From Prochlorococcus sp. AG-402-A08 (GTDB lineage Bacteria > Cyanobacteriota > Cyanobacteriia > PCC-6307 > Cyanobiaceae): a DNA stretch of 64,000 nt. The stretch is taken from assembly GCA_003279585.1 (NCBI GenBank), contig QCHH01000001.1, forward strand, positions 1-64,000. The letters run 5' to 3'. Under the pieces are notes generated by a model that was not told where the DNA came from, did not search any database, and worked only from the letters and a program-made list of their open reading frames with translations. The stretch's first letter is position 1. The number at the start of each line of letters is the position of its first letter. Below, in pieces: positions 24,396 to 34,384 of the stretch. The position numbers and the translations under genes were made by a program.

Positions 24396-26321
24396 TTATG
24401 ATTTACTCTCCACTAAACTCTTTTTGCTGATTGATTCATCCATTATAAGTTTAAACTTATCCAAAGTCATTTTGCCGAGATCTTTTCCCTCACGTGTTCT
24501 TACCGAGATTTCATTATTCTCTTCTTCTTTATCTCCAATAATTATCAAGAAAGGTATTCTTTGCATTGTGTGCTCTCTTATCTTAAAGCCCACTTTTTCA
24601 TTCCTTGTATCAACAGAAGCTCTAAAACCATATTTTATTAATTTAGATTTAGTATCCAAGCATGCATCATTATTTCTGTCAGTTATCCCCATTACTACGA
24701 TTTGAAGTGGGCATAACCATATTGGCAAGTTGCCAGAATAGTTCTCAATTAAAATACCAATAAATCTTTCAAATGAACCTAGAATTGCTCTATGTAACAT
24801 GACAGGGGGTTGTTTCTTCCCGTCAACATCTATGTAACTTGAATTTAGCCTTTCAGGCATTGAGAAATCTACTTGAATTGTTCCGCATTGCCAGACTCTG
24901 TTAAGACAATCTTTGAGGGAGAATTCAATTTTTGGACCATAAAAAGCCCCTTCTCCAGGTAGTAAAGACCAATCTAATCCTTTTGAATCTAAAGCATCTG
25001 AAAGAGCTTTTTCAGATTTGTCCCATACCTCATCACTTCCAACTCTTTTCTCTGGTCTTGTTGAGAGTTTAATAAGAATTGAATTAAAACCAAAGGCTTT
25101 ATAGACTTCAAAAACAAGATCAATAAAGCTTTGAACTTCTTCTTGTATTTGTTCATTAGTACAGAAAATATGTCCATCATCTTGTACAAAGTTTCTTACT
25201 CTCATTAATCCATGTAGAGCTCCAGATGGTTCATTCCTATGACAAGATCCAAACTCTGAAAGTCTTATTGGAAGATCACGATAGCTTTTTAAACCTTGAT
25301 TAAATACTTGTACATGACATGGACAATTCATTGGTTTTATAGCATATTCTTTATTCTCAGATGTAGTAGTAAACATGTCCTCCTTAAATTTATCCCAATG
25401 TCCAGATTTTTCCCATAAACTTCTACAAACGATCTGAGGTGATTTTAATTCTTGATAATCATATTTTGAAATCGTTTCCCGAATAAAATCTTGTAAAACT
25501 CTATATATAGTCCAACCATTTGGATGCCAGAAAATCATTCCAGGTGCTTCTTCTTGAAAGTGGAAAAGTGATAGTTTTTTACCTAACTTCCTATGATCTC
25601 TTTTTTCTGCTTCTTCAATTCTATTAATGTATTCTTTTAATTCTTTAGAATTCTTCCAAGCTGTTCCATATATTCTTTGAAGCATTTCATTGTTAGAATC
25701 TCCTCGCCAATATGCACCAGAAACTTTCATTAATTTAAAAGCTCTTAGATGCCTTGTGTTTGGGACATGAGGTCCTCTGCACATATCAATATACTCTTCA
25801 TGTTTATATAGCTTTATAATTTCGTCTTTCGGTATATTTTTAATTATATCCAGCTTGAATATTTCACCTCTTTCTGAGAAAACTTGTGTTGCTTTTTCAG
25901 GAGAAACGACTTCTACATCTACATCATAATCTTTATTTATAAGTTCTTTTATCCTTTTTTCAATCTTCTCCAAATCTACTGGAGTAAATGTATCTTTGTA
26001 TGAAATATCATAATAAAAACCATCCTCAATGACAGGTCCAATTGCCATTTTGGCCTCAGGATATAGCTGCTTTACTGCGTGACCAAGAAGGTGAGCGAAT
26101 GAATGTCTAATAATTTCTAAACCTTCATTATCCTTTGATGTGATTATTTGTATTTCGGCATCATTTGTTATTGGAATACATGTATCCAAAAGATTACCGT
26201 TGACCCTTCCCGCTAGTGCAGCTTTTGCTAAACCAGGACCAATATCTGTAGCTATTTTTTCAATGGTTACTGATGATTCATAGTTCTTTTCACTACCATC
26301 AGGTAAAGTAATTATTGGCAT
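24396..26321 (-). CDS. thrS: Threonyl-tRNA synthetase
   Basis: TGS domain, [62 protein letters not shown]. Confidence 0.98.
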   Translation of the reverse strand: MPIITLPDGSEKNYESSVTIEKIATDIGPGLAKAALAGRVNGNLLDTCIPITNDAEIQIITSKDNEGLEIIRHSFAHLLGHAVKQLYPEAKMAIGPVIEDGFYYDISYKDTFTPVDLEKIEKRIKELINKDYDVDVEVVSPEKATQVFSERGEIFKLDIIKNIPKDEIIKLYKHEEYIDMCRGPHVPNTRHLRAFKLMKVSGAYWRGDSNNEMLQRIYGTAWKNSKELKEYINRIEEAEKRDHRKLGKKLSLFHFQEEAPGMIFWHPNGWTIYRVLQDFIRETISKYDYQELKSPQIVCRSLWEKSGHWDKFKEDMFTTTSENKEYAIKPMNCPCHVQVFNQGLKSYRDLPIRLSEFGSCHRNEPSGALHGLMRVRNFVQDDGHIFCTNEQIQEEVQSFIDLVFEVYKAFGFNSILIKLSTRPEKRVGSDEVWDKSEKALSDALDSKGLDWSLLPGEGAFYGPKIEFSLKDCLNRVWQCGTIQVDFSMPERLNSSYIDVDGKKQPPVMLHRAILGSFERFIGILIENYSGNLPIWLCPLQIVVMGITDRNNDACLDTKSKLIKYGFRASVDTRNEKVGFKIREHTMQRIPFLIIIGDKEEENNEISVRTREGKDLGKMTLDKFKLIMDESISKKSLVESKS

Positions 26322-26327
26322 AATCGT

Positions 26328-27341
26328 CTATAGAGTTGAATAAAATCCAAGAGCATCTTTAACTCTCTTTAAGGTTAACTTAGAAACCTCCTCGGCAGTA
26401 AGTTTGCCTTTATTTAGTATTCTTTTTAACTCTTCTGGATCATTCATTAGTTCTTTATATTTTTCTTGAATAGGTCTAAGAACGTTAATCATTGCCTCTG
26501 TAAATTCTGGTTTGAATTTACCCCAGCCCATTTCTGCGCAATACTCAGCTGCTTTTTCTCTGCCTAGACCGGAAATTATAGAATAAATTGTTAAAAGATT
26601 ATCAGCTTCAGGTCTTGAAGGATTTCCGAATTCTAAGCCTAATTCTGAGTCGGTTTTTGCACGTTTTATTTTTTTAGTAATTACATCTGGATTGTCTAAT
26701 AAAGTAATCCTACTATTTTCATTTGGGTCGCTTTTACTCATTTTCTTTGTTCCATCTGTCAGACTCATGACTTTGGAACACTCTTTCAAAATTAAGGGAT
26801 TTGGAACTTTAAGTATTGGATTCTCTTTTGATCCGAATTTTGAATTAATTCGTTGAGAAGCAATATCTCTCGCAAGCTCTAGATGCTGCTTTTGATCTTC
26901 TCCAACAGGAACCAAATCAGCGTCATAGAGAAGTATATCCGCTGCCATAAGGACTGGATAATCTAATAATCCAATAGATACATTGTCGCCTTGTTTAATT
27001 GACTTTTCCTTGAACTGAATCATTCTCTCCATCCAGTTTAAAGGAGTTAAGCAATTTAATATCCAGCAAAGCTCGCTATGTGCGCTTATCTGACTTTGAA
27101 TGAATATTGAGCATTTATCAGGATTCATCCCACAAGCGATATACAAAGCCGCTGTAGATAAAGAATTTTGATGAAGAGATTTTGGGTCATGCGGAGTCGT
27201 TATCGCATGAAGATCAACAACGCAGACAAATGTTTCATAATTTTCTTGTAATTCAACCCAATTTCTTATTGCTCCAAGCCAATTACCAATATGAACATCT
27301 CCTGTGGGTTGAACACCAGATAAGACTCTCTTCTGACTCAC
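26328..27341 (-). CDS. trpS: Tryptophanyl-tRNA synthetase
   Basis: SGVQPTGDVHIGNWLGAI (HIGH-type), VPVGEDQKQHLELARDIA, KKMSKSDPN (KMSKS). Confidence 0.98.
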   Translation of the reverse strand: MSQKRVLSGVQPTGDVHIGNWLGAIRNWVELQENYETFVCVVDLHAITTPHDPKSLHQNSLSTAALYIACGMNPDKCSIFIQSQISAHSELCWILNCLTPLNWMERMIQFKEKSIKQGDNVSIGLLDYPVLMAADILLYDADLVPVGEDQKQHLELARDIASQRINSKFGSKENPILKVPNPLILKECSKVMSLTDGTKKMSKSDPNENSRITLLDNPDVITKKIKRAKTDSELGLEFGNPSRPEADNLLTIYSIISGLGREKAAEYCAEMGWGKFKPEFTEAMINVLRPIQEKYKELMNDPEELKRILNKGKLTAEEVSKLTLKRVKDALGFYSTL

Positions 27342-27890
27342 TTATCCTTGCTCGCTAGTATTTGTGGAATCATCTTCATTTGAACTTGCTTCTGTTGCTT
27401 GATCATTATCTTTTTCTGCAGGATCTTGAGCAACGTTGTTTGCCTGATCAGTATCAGCTACCTCTTTTTCTTTAACTGGCTTTTCTGGTCTTGCAAAAGG
27501 GTTGGGCTTTGTGTTGGGTGAGTTGTTATTTTCACCTTTATAGTTTCCCCTGTTACCCCTGCCTCTTCTTTGGTCATTGGCGGGCGCTTGAGACCTATAT
27601 TCCTTGACTAAATTTTCAAGACTTCCATCTTCAAGCATTTGGGCAAGAGTTCTTACTGCGAAACCTAAAACAGCAACAGTAGAACGAAGATTAAAGGCTT
27701 CTTGTAATGATCTGGCTGCTCGCATTTCATTATCACTTAAGCGAATACGAAATCCTCCCTCTCTATTGTTAGGGCCTCGACCACCTCTGAAATTATTACG
27801 ACCATTTTGTCTTTGGTTTTGGAAATCGCCACCACCTGACTGATTATTGGTGTAAGAGTCACCCATGAACATATTTGCCAATAGGGGCAA
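27342..27890 (-). CDS. Hypothetical protein with Gly/Arg/Asn-rich disordered segments flanking a small conserved core
   Basis: GRNNFRGGRGPNNREGG and DQRRGRGNRGNYKGENNNS flank FRIRLSDNEMRAARSLQEAFNLRSTVAVLGFAVRTLAQMLE; acidic C-tail. Stop directly abuts trpS start. True start may be an internal Met (MGDSYTNN). Confidence 0.75.
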   Translation of the reverse strand: MPLLANMFMGDSYTNNQSGGGDFQNQRQNGRNNFRGGRGPNNREGGFRIRLSDNEMRAARSLQEAFNLRSTVAVLGFAVRTLAQMLEDGSLENLVKEYRSQAPANDQRRGRGNRGNYKGENNNSPNTKPNPFARPEKPVKEKEVADTDQANNVAQDPAEKDNDQATEASSNEDDSTNTSEQG

Positions 27891-28102
27891 GTGTGACGCA
27901 TAGCCGGTACTTTTGCGACATATTTGAATATCTTGATTAGCACTTTCACATCTAATGATATTTATCCCAGCGGAATGATTTGATTTCTTTAGGCATAAAT
28001 TTTTCTTCTTAAAAACGTAAAACCTTCTTTCTTTGCTGTTATTAAGGGAAAATTTGCTTTAAAATGAAAGTTAGCTAAGAAGAAACTGTATTTATTGAAA
28101 TC

Positions 28103-29458
28103 GTGGAAAATCATTCATTAACAAAATCGCCTCTCTCCTTACCTTCTTTTTCGATTCCGAAAATTAGTCTTTTTATTGGGCTAACTATTACAGGTCAATG
28201 GGTTTTAAGTGATGTGGCCCATATCCCTGGGGGTGGACTTGGATTGCTATTAGTACTTGGTTGTATTTTTTATTTTTTAAAACCAGGAAAGGTTTCATTT
28301 GATGCTCCCTCTACTGTTCAAGGATGGGTAAGAAGATGTCATGACGTTTTAGAGAATTTTGAGTACTTACTTGAGGATGGAGAGCAAAGTGAAAGAAAAA
28401 AAGAAAGAATTAATTCCCTGCAAAAAATTATTGATAGAAGCGAAGATCAAAGCATTGGTTTCTTGAAAACAAAAGGCGTAAAATTACCTGAAAAAGAGCA
28501 ATTGGAAAAAGTTTTAGGAATAAATAATCAAATAAAAGTTTCTTTCCCACCAGCTCTTCCTGTGAGAGATCGCAATTGGATTTTGCCAGATTTAATCCAA
28601 GAGCAAGATTTTATTGTTTTTTCTTTGGCACTTCCAATGAGCGCAGCTGATCTTTTGTGGATTAAAAATATCCCTACAGATCAACCAGCCTGGCTAATGG
28701 TTGCCAGTAAAGAATCTACTGATTGGTCTGATGAGCGAAATGCATTAGAGGCTCAATTACCAGATAGATGGACTAACAGAGTATTGAAATGGGATGGATC
28801 TCAAACAGAAATGGCAACGGTTCTTTCTCCAATTAAGAAACTTCTTGAAAATCCAAAGAAAAATACAGACATTACTAAGCAAAGACTATTGTCTCGACTA
28901 CATACTTCTTGGCAAAAAGATTTAGAAAAATTAAGAAGAGAAAAATTCAAGGTTATTCAAACAAGATCTCAGTGGATAGTTGCTGGTATCGTTTTCGCCT
29001 CCCCTGTCGCCTCGACTGATTTGCTTGCAGTTGCAGTGGTTAATGGCTTGATGATCAAAGAAATGTCGAAAATATGGTCTTCCAAAATGAAGCCAGAATT
29101 ACTTGAGGCAGTCTCACGACAACTAGCAATGGCTGCAATTGCTCAAGGAGTTGTCGAATGGAGTGGACAGTCCTTGTTGAGTTTGGCAAAGCTTGATGGG
29201 TCCTCTTGGGTTGCTGCTGGAACAATTCAGGCCTTGAGTGCTGCTTATTTAACAAGAGTGGTTGGGAGATCGATGGCTGATTGGATGGCTCTCAATAATG
29301 GAGTCACTCAGCCTGATTTAGAACTTATTAAGCAACAAGCTCCTCAACTAGTATCAAAAGCTGCTGAGCTAGAAAGAGTTGATTGGGTGGCTTTTTTAAA
29401 GCAATCAAAAGAATGGATTCAGTCTCAATCTATTAATTACAAAGTTAAATCAGTTTAA
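28103..29458 (+). CDS. DUF697-like membrane-associated protein (YcjF-like, no obvious GTPase)
   Basis: N-terminal hydrophobic pair and C-terminal region FASPVASTDLLAVAVVNGLMIKEMSKIW typical of DUF697; GTG start. Confidence 0.65.
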   Translation: MENHSLTKSPLSLPSFSIPKISLFIGLTITGQWVLSDVAHIPGGGLGLLLVLGCIFYFLKPGKVSFDAPSTVQGWVRRCHDVLENFEYLLEDGEQSERKKERINSLQKIIDRSEDQSIGFLKTKGVKLPEKEQLEKVLGINNQIKVSFPPALPVRDRNWILPDLIQEQDFIVFSLALPMSAADLLWIKNIPTDQPAWLMVASKESTDWSDERNALEAQLPDRWTNRVLKWDGSQTEMATVLSPIKKLLENPKKNTDITKQRLLSRLHTSWQKDLEKLRREKFKVIQTRSQWIVAGIVFASPVASTDLLAVAVVNGLMIKEMSKIWSSKMKPELLEAVSRQLAMAAIAQGVVEWSGQSLLSLAKLDGSSWVAAGTIQALSAAYLTRVVGRSMADWMALNNGVTQPDLELIKQQAPQLVSKAAELERVDWVAFLKQSKEWIQSQSINYKVKSV

Positions 29459-29532
29459 GTTTATAACTTTTCTTCTGGTATATCTTTGACTTATATTTAG
29501 ATAAAACATTAATATTTTCTAATCACAAATAT

Positions 29533-30498
29533 ATGTTTACCAAAAAGGTCTTTTCTGAGTATATTTTTAAGAAAAAGAAGATAATTAGTTTATCTTTTTT
29601 TCTTGCTTTAAATATTTTATTCCTGACAGGATGCGTAAATAAAAACACTTATGAACGAAGCAATGATAAGCCTTTCGTTTTAACTACTTTTACAATTTTG
29701 GCCGATCTTGCTAGAAATGTTGCTGGGGATAGACTTCTAGTTGAATCAATAACCAAACCAGGAGCAGAAATTCATAGTTATCAATTTACACCTAGTGATA
29801 TTGTAAAAACTAAAGGAGCAAAATTGATTATTGAAAATGGTTTAGGTCTTGAAGCATGGTTTTCGAAATTTATGAGTAGTACCGGTGATATTCCCAAGGT
29901 GAAATTAACTGAGGGGATAAAGCCATTATTGATAGAAGGTGATGCTTATGCAGGCAGGCCAAATCCTCATGCTTGGATGTCACCCAAAAGAGCTATGAAT
30001 TATGTAGAAAATATAGTAGATGCTTTTATAGAAATCGATCCTGATGGAGCTCTTGAATATTCATCTAACGCTTCAACCTATAAAGCTAAACTTGAATCGC
30101 TTGATAAAGAGCTAAGAGATTCTTTATCCTCTATTCCTAAAGAAAGAAGATTTTTGGTGACATGTGAAGGAGCCTTTACTTATCTGGCCCGTGATTACGG
30201 AATGAAAGAGGCATATTTGTGGCCAGTTAATGCTGAAAGTCAAGTAACCCCAAGGAGAATGGTGAATCTAATCAAAAAAATCAAAGAGAATGATGTTCCA
30301 ACAATTTTTTGCGAAAGTACTGTGAGTGCAGAAGCACAAATGGAAGTAGCGAAATCAAGCGGAGCTGTTTTTGGTGGGACGTTCTACGTTGATTCACTCT
30401 CGGATCTACATGGTCCTGCGCCTACCTATATAGATTTATTAAGGCACAATGTTCGATTAATTACTAAGGGCCTATCCATTTCAGAAGTGAAAAAATAA
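29533..30498 (+). CDS. Metal (probably Mn) ABC transporter, substrate-binding lipoprotein
   Basis: Lipobox-like LFLTGC; cluster A-1 fold motifs EIHSYQFTPSD, NPHAWMSPKRAMNYV, CEGAFTYLARDYGMKEAYLWPVNAESQVTPRRM; no His-rich loop. Confidence 0.88.
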   Translation: MFTKKVFSEYIFKKKKIISLSFFLALNILFLTGCVNKNTYERSNDKPFVLTTFTILADLARNVAGDRLLVESITKPGAEIHSYQFTPSDIVKTKGAKLIIENGLGLEAWFSKFMSSTGDIPKVKLTEGIKPLLIEGDAYAGRPNPHAWMSPKRAMNYVENIVDAFIEIDPDGALEYSSNASTYKAKLESLDKELRDSLSSIPKERRFLVTCEGAFTYLARDYGMKEAYLWPVNAESQVTPRRMVNLIKKIKENDVPTIFCESTVSAEAQMEVAKSSGAVFGGTFYVDSLSDLHGPAPTYIDLLRHNVRLITKGLSISEVKK

Positions 30499-31295
30499 TG
30501 AACCCAATTTTTAAAAGCCATGAGAAAGATTTTATGCGTATTGAGGCAGACCAAGTTTGTGTTGACTACAACGGTACAGTTGCTCTCTATGACGCAAGTT
30601 TAAATTTAAAAGCTGGATCTATATGTGGTCTAGTAGGGATGAATGGAGCAGGAAAATCAACTTTTTTCAAGGCTCTAATGGGTTTTGTTAGACCTTCAAG
30701 GGGGAAAATCAGGATCAATGGTTTAAAGGTTAATCAAGCTCAGAAGGAGCAATCTGTTGCATATGTTCCACAAAACGAAGGAATAGATTATTCATTTCCT
30801 GTGAGTGTTTGGGATGTTGTGATGATGGGGAGATATGGCGCTATGAATATTTTCCGAATACCTAGAGAGTCAGATAGAAGAGCGGTTGTTCATGCTCTTG
30901 AGAGAGTTGATCTTTTGGATCTAAGAGAAAGACCAATAGGATCTTTGTCTGGAGGGCAACGCAAAAGAGCTTTTCTTGCAAGAGCAATTGCTCAACGTGC
31001 ATCAGTACTTCTTTTAGACGAGCCTTTCTCGGGAGTTGATGTGCCCACAGAAAAGCTTATGGCTGAGCTATTTCTTCAGTTTCGACAAGAAGGACATACT
31101 ATTTTGATATCTACTCATGATTTAAATCATGTGAGAGATTTCTGTGATTTTGTTGTCCTTATCAATAAGACAGTTCTTGCTTATGGTGAAACCTCGGAAG
31201 TTTTTACTTCGGAAAACCTAAATAAAACATTTGGAGGAATTCCACCAAATCCTCTATCAGGCCCTGCGTCAAGTAAAGATTTTATAAATGAGTGA
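30498..31295 (+). CDS. Metal ABC transporter ATP-binding protein
   Basis: Walker A GMNGAGKST, signature LSGGQRKRAFLARAIAQ, Walker B VLLLDEPF; start overlaps preceding stop. Confidence 0.95.
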   Translation: MNPIFKSHEKDFMRIEADQVCVDYNGTVALYDASLNLKAGSICGLVGMNGAGKSTFFKALMGFVRPSRGKIRINGLKVNQAQKEQSVAYVPQNEGIDYSFPVSVWDVVMMGRYGAMNIFRIPRESDRRAVVHALERVDLLDLRERPIGSLSGGQRKRAFLARAIAQRASVLLLDEPFSGVDVPTEKLMAELFLQFRQEGHTILISTHDLNHVRDFCDFVVLINKTVLAYGETSEVFTSENLNKTFGGIPPNPLSGPASSKDFINE

Positions 31296-32160
31296 ATTTC
31301 TAATTTCCATTACGCCAATTGATTGGCTATTGGATCCATTAACCCATGACTTCATGAGAAGAGCTTTAATGGTCAGCGCATTAGTGGGAGGGGTTTGTGG
31401 TCTTTTGTCTTGTTATATGACATTAAAAGGTTGGGCATTAATGGGTGACGCGGTTTCTCATGCGGTCATGCCAGGAGTAGTTGTTGCTTATGCATTAGGA
31501 CTCCCTTTCTCTTTAGGTGCTTTTGTTTTTGGAGTAGGTTCAGTTGCTTTGATTGGGTTTGTTAAACAGAAATCTAGAATCAAAGAAGATACAGTAATAG
31601 GACTTGTTTTTACGGGCTTTTTTGCATTAGGCCTTGTACTCGTTTCAAAAATCAAAAGTAATATTGACCTAATGCAAATACTTTTTGGAAGCCCTCTTGG
31701 AATTTCTCGTTCAGATGTTAATCAGACTTTAATAATTTCGTTTATAGTTATATTTATCTTGCTTATATTTAGAAAAGATTTAATGCTTTATTGTTTTGAT
31801 GCTAAGCATGCTAGATCTATAGGAATAAATACAGGAATGCTTCATTATTTATTATTAACTTTATTATCTCTATCCGCAGTAGTTGGTCTGCAAACTGTTG
31901 GTATTATTCTTGTGGTGGCAATGCTTATTACGCCTGGCGCTACAGCATACTTGCTGACTGATCGTTTTGATAAAATGACTTTATTAGCAGTTATTAGCAG
32001 CTCATTCTCAAGTATTCTAGGCGTTTATATAAGCTATTGGTCAGATATTGAAACTGGTGGATCTATAGTTTTAGTCCAAACAGTAATATTTCTAATAGCA
32101 TTTTTATTTGCCCCAAGATATGGAATATTAAAAAACCAAACTTTTATAAACAATAATTAA
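31288..32160 (+). CDS. Metal ABC transporter permease
   Basis: Multi-TM ABC-3 family: LKGWALMGDAVSHAVMPGVVVAYALG, VGLQTVGIILVVAMLITPGATAYLLT. Confidence 0.93.
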   Translation: MSEFLISITPIDWLLDPLTHDFMRRALMVSALVGGVCGLLSCYMTLKGWALMGDAVSHAVMPGVVVAYALGLPFSLGAFVFGVGSVALIGFVKQKSRIKEDTVIGLVFTGFFALGLVLVSKIKSNIDLMQILFGSPLGISRSDVNQTLIISFIVIFILLIFRKDLMLYCFDAKHARSIGINTGMLHYLLLTLLSLSAVVGLQTVGIILVVAMLITPGATAYLLTDRFDKMTLLAVISSSFSSILGVYISYWSDIETGGSIVLVQTVIFLIAFLFAPRYGILKNQTFINNN

Positions 32161-32172
32161 ATTAAGCAAACG

Positions 32173-33351
32173 ATGAGTAATCTTTCTACTGAACAAAAAT
32201 GGAGTTGGTGGCCACTTTTACCGCTCTATCCTTATGGCAGAAAAAGAACAATATTTAGGGAATTAATTCCTAATCAGATTTGGAGTTTTGAACAACTTCA
32301 GGGTATTTATTATGTTGCTGTCCCAGTAAGGTTATTAGTTGTAAGAGTAAAGAATGAATTGATGATAATTAACCCTCTTCCTCCGACGGAGGAATTGCTA
32401 ATGAACATAGATTTACTTGTGAAAAAAATCGGTCCCGTAAAAACGATTGTTTTACCAACGGCCTCTGGTTTGGAACATAAAATAGCTCTCCCTGCATTGG
32501 CTAGAGCCTTCCCTGATTCAAAAATATGGGTTTGCCCGGGGCAATGGAGTTTCCCTTTTCAATTGCCTTTTGACTGGTTGGGGATTCCCTCTAAAAGAAC
32601 AAATATTTTATTGGCTGATGGATTCCCTCATAGTGATTATTGTGACTGGATTTCATTAGGACCTATTGATATTGGACTAGGACGTTTTCAAGAAATATCT
32701 TGTTTTCATAAGCCATCAAAATCTTTGTTGGTTACTGATGCCCTTGTGGGTATTGAAGAGACTCCTCCAAAGCTATTTGATTTAGATCCAACACCTTTAT
32801 TGTTTCATTCAAGAGAGAAGGGGTCTGAAGAGCTTATTGATTCGCCAATGGCGAGAAGAAAAGGATGGCTTCGTTTGGTTCTTTTTGCTTCTTACTTAAG
32901 ACCTGAAAAGCTAGTGATACCAAAAATAAAAGAAATTTTTAGAAATTCATTTAAACCAAATTTAAGAAATAAAAGAGCACATTTTGGGATATATCCTTTT
33001 TCTTGGCAGAAAGGCTGGGAGTTGTCGGCTAATAAACTTGTTGGGAAAGGCACCCCTTTAATACAAATTGCTCCTGTAATAGAAAGGTTAGTTTTTCCTA
33101 GAGGACAAAGAGCTTTAACAACTTGGTTGAATAAAATAGAAGGCTTACAAGGTATTTCGTGGTTAATTTCTGCTCATTACTGCGGGAAACTTAGATTTTC
33201 AAAATATGAAATAAAAGCCTTAAAAAGTAAAATTAATAAAGTTAATTGGGCTAATAACGAAGGTGATTTAAGATTTTTAGGTTGGTTAGATCAGAAATTA
33301 TTGAAAATCGGTGTAGTCCCAAAAGACCCTCTAGAAAAATTTAGCGATTAA
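32173..33351 (+). CDS. DUF4336 domain protein
   Basis: GPVKTIVLPTASGLEHKIALPALARAFPDSKIWVCPGQWSFPFQLP; cyanobacterial/algal DUF4336 pattern. Confidence 0.7.
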   Translation: MSNLSTEQKWSWWPLLPLYPYGRKRTIFRELIPNQIWSFEQLQGIYYVAVPVRLLVVRVKNELMIINPLPPTEELLMNIDLLVKKIGPVKTIVLPTASGLEHKIALPALARAFPDSKIWVCPGQWSFPFQLPFDWLGIPSKRTNILLADGFPHSDYCDWISLGPIDIGLGRFQEISCFHKPSKSLLVTDALVGIEETPPKLFDLDPTPLLFHSREKGSEELIDSPMARRKGWLRLVLFASYLRPEKLVIPKIKEIFRNSFKPNLRNKRAHFGIYPFSWQKGWELSANKLVGKGTPLIQIAPVIERLVFPRGQRALTTWLNKIEGLQGISWLISAHYCGKLRFSKYEIKALKSKINKVNWANNEGDLRFLGWLDQKLLKIGVVPKDPLEKFSD

Positions 33352-33692
33352 ATTTTATCTGGGTCAACTGACATCTCTTCATCGGATAAAAGTGTTTCCT
33401 CTAATTGTTTCCTTTGCTCCATTTGTCTTAGAAAATAACCTGTCATCATCGCAGAGGCTAATAAACTAGCCAAATTATCTTTGCTAGAGGTTACTTTCAC
33501 CTCAAATTGCTCTCCAGGAAGCATTCCCAGTAAACCTTGAACATTATGTCTAATTATTTCTTGGATTTCGGGACTGGCAGATTTTGCAACTCTTTGTAGA
33601 ACGTCTGCAGGTTGATCTTGTAAGTACTGAATTAGAGCATTAGCCTCATGACTTTCATTATTGTCTGTAGCTAAAAATTCAGGATTAAACAT
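33348..33692 (-). CDS. DUF760 family protein
   Basis: ALIQYLQDQPADVLQRVAKSASPEIQEIIRHNVQGLLGMLPGEQFEVKVTSSKDNLASLLASAMMTGYFLRQMEQR. Confidence 0.75.
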   Translation of the reverse strand: MFNPEFLATDNNESHEANALIQYLQDQPADVLQRVAKSASPEIQEIIRHNVQGLLGMLPGEQFEVKVTSSKDNLASLLASAMMTGYFLRQMEQRKQLEETLLSDEEMSVDPDKI

Positions 33693-33754
33693 CCAGTTTT
33701 TTACATGTAATTACACATTATCGCAGAATGTACTCATATAAAATTTAATTTAGG

Positions 33755-34321
33755 TTATGGGAACCGAATAGGCCCTATTTTTTTTAATGGCCAGTACCTT
33801 GCAAGTGCCGTACCAATAAGATTTTTTTCTGGGAGAGCTCCCCATACGTGAGAGTCTAAACTGTTATTTCGATTGTCTCCTAAAACCCAAAGTGAATAGT
33901 TAGGTACATTTATTGCTTTCATTTCATATTGGATAGGTTCTTTAATCCAGGGTTCATTTATTTCTTTTTCATTTCTATATAGCTTCCCATTAGTAACTTC
34001 TATTTTGTCTCCAGGTAATCCAACTACTCTTTTTATTAGGGCTGAACCATCACTGTATCCTGCTTCAGTAAGGAGTTTTGGAGGTTTGAAAATAACAATC
34101 GTATTTAAACTTAAATGTTTATTTAGTTTCTGATTAAGTCTTGGGGATATTTTTTCTATCAATATTCTGTCTTTAATTTGCAAAGTTGGAATCATTGATC
34201 CAGATGGGATCCATCTGGGCTCAACTGCTTGCCATCTTAATAAAAGCGCAATTAGTATCCAAACCAACAATCCTTTCCAACTATTTTGGTTTTGATTCTT
34301 GCTTGATCCAGTTGATGTCAT
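33755..34321 (-). CDS. lepB: Signal peptidase I
   Basis: PSGSMIPTLQIKDRILIEK (catalytic Ser), ALIKRVVGLPGDKIEV (Lys), LGDNRNNSLDSHVWG. Confidence 0.95.
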   Translation of the reverse strand: MTSTGSSKNQNQNSWKGLLVWILIALLLRWQAVEPRWIPSGSMIPTLQIKDRILIEKISPRLNQKLNKHLSLNTIVIFKPPKLLTEAGYSDGSALIKRVVGLPGDKIEVTNGKLYRNEKEINEPWIKEPIQYEMKAINVPNYSLWVLGDNRNNSLDSHVWGALPEKNLIGTALARYWPLKKIGPIRFP

Positions 34322-34384
34322 GAATTTTTTTTGTTTTAGTTTCTTTTTGGCAAGTTTTTTACAAAAATAAAAGTAGTTGTTCTT

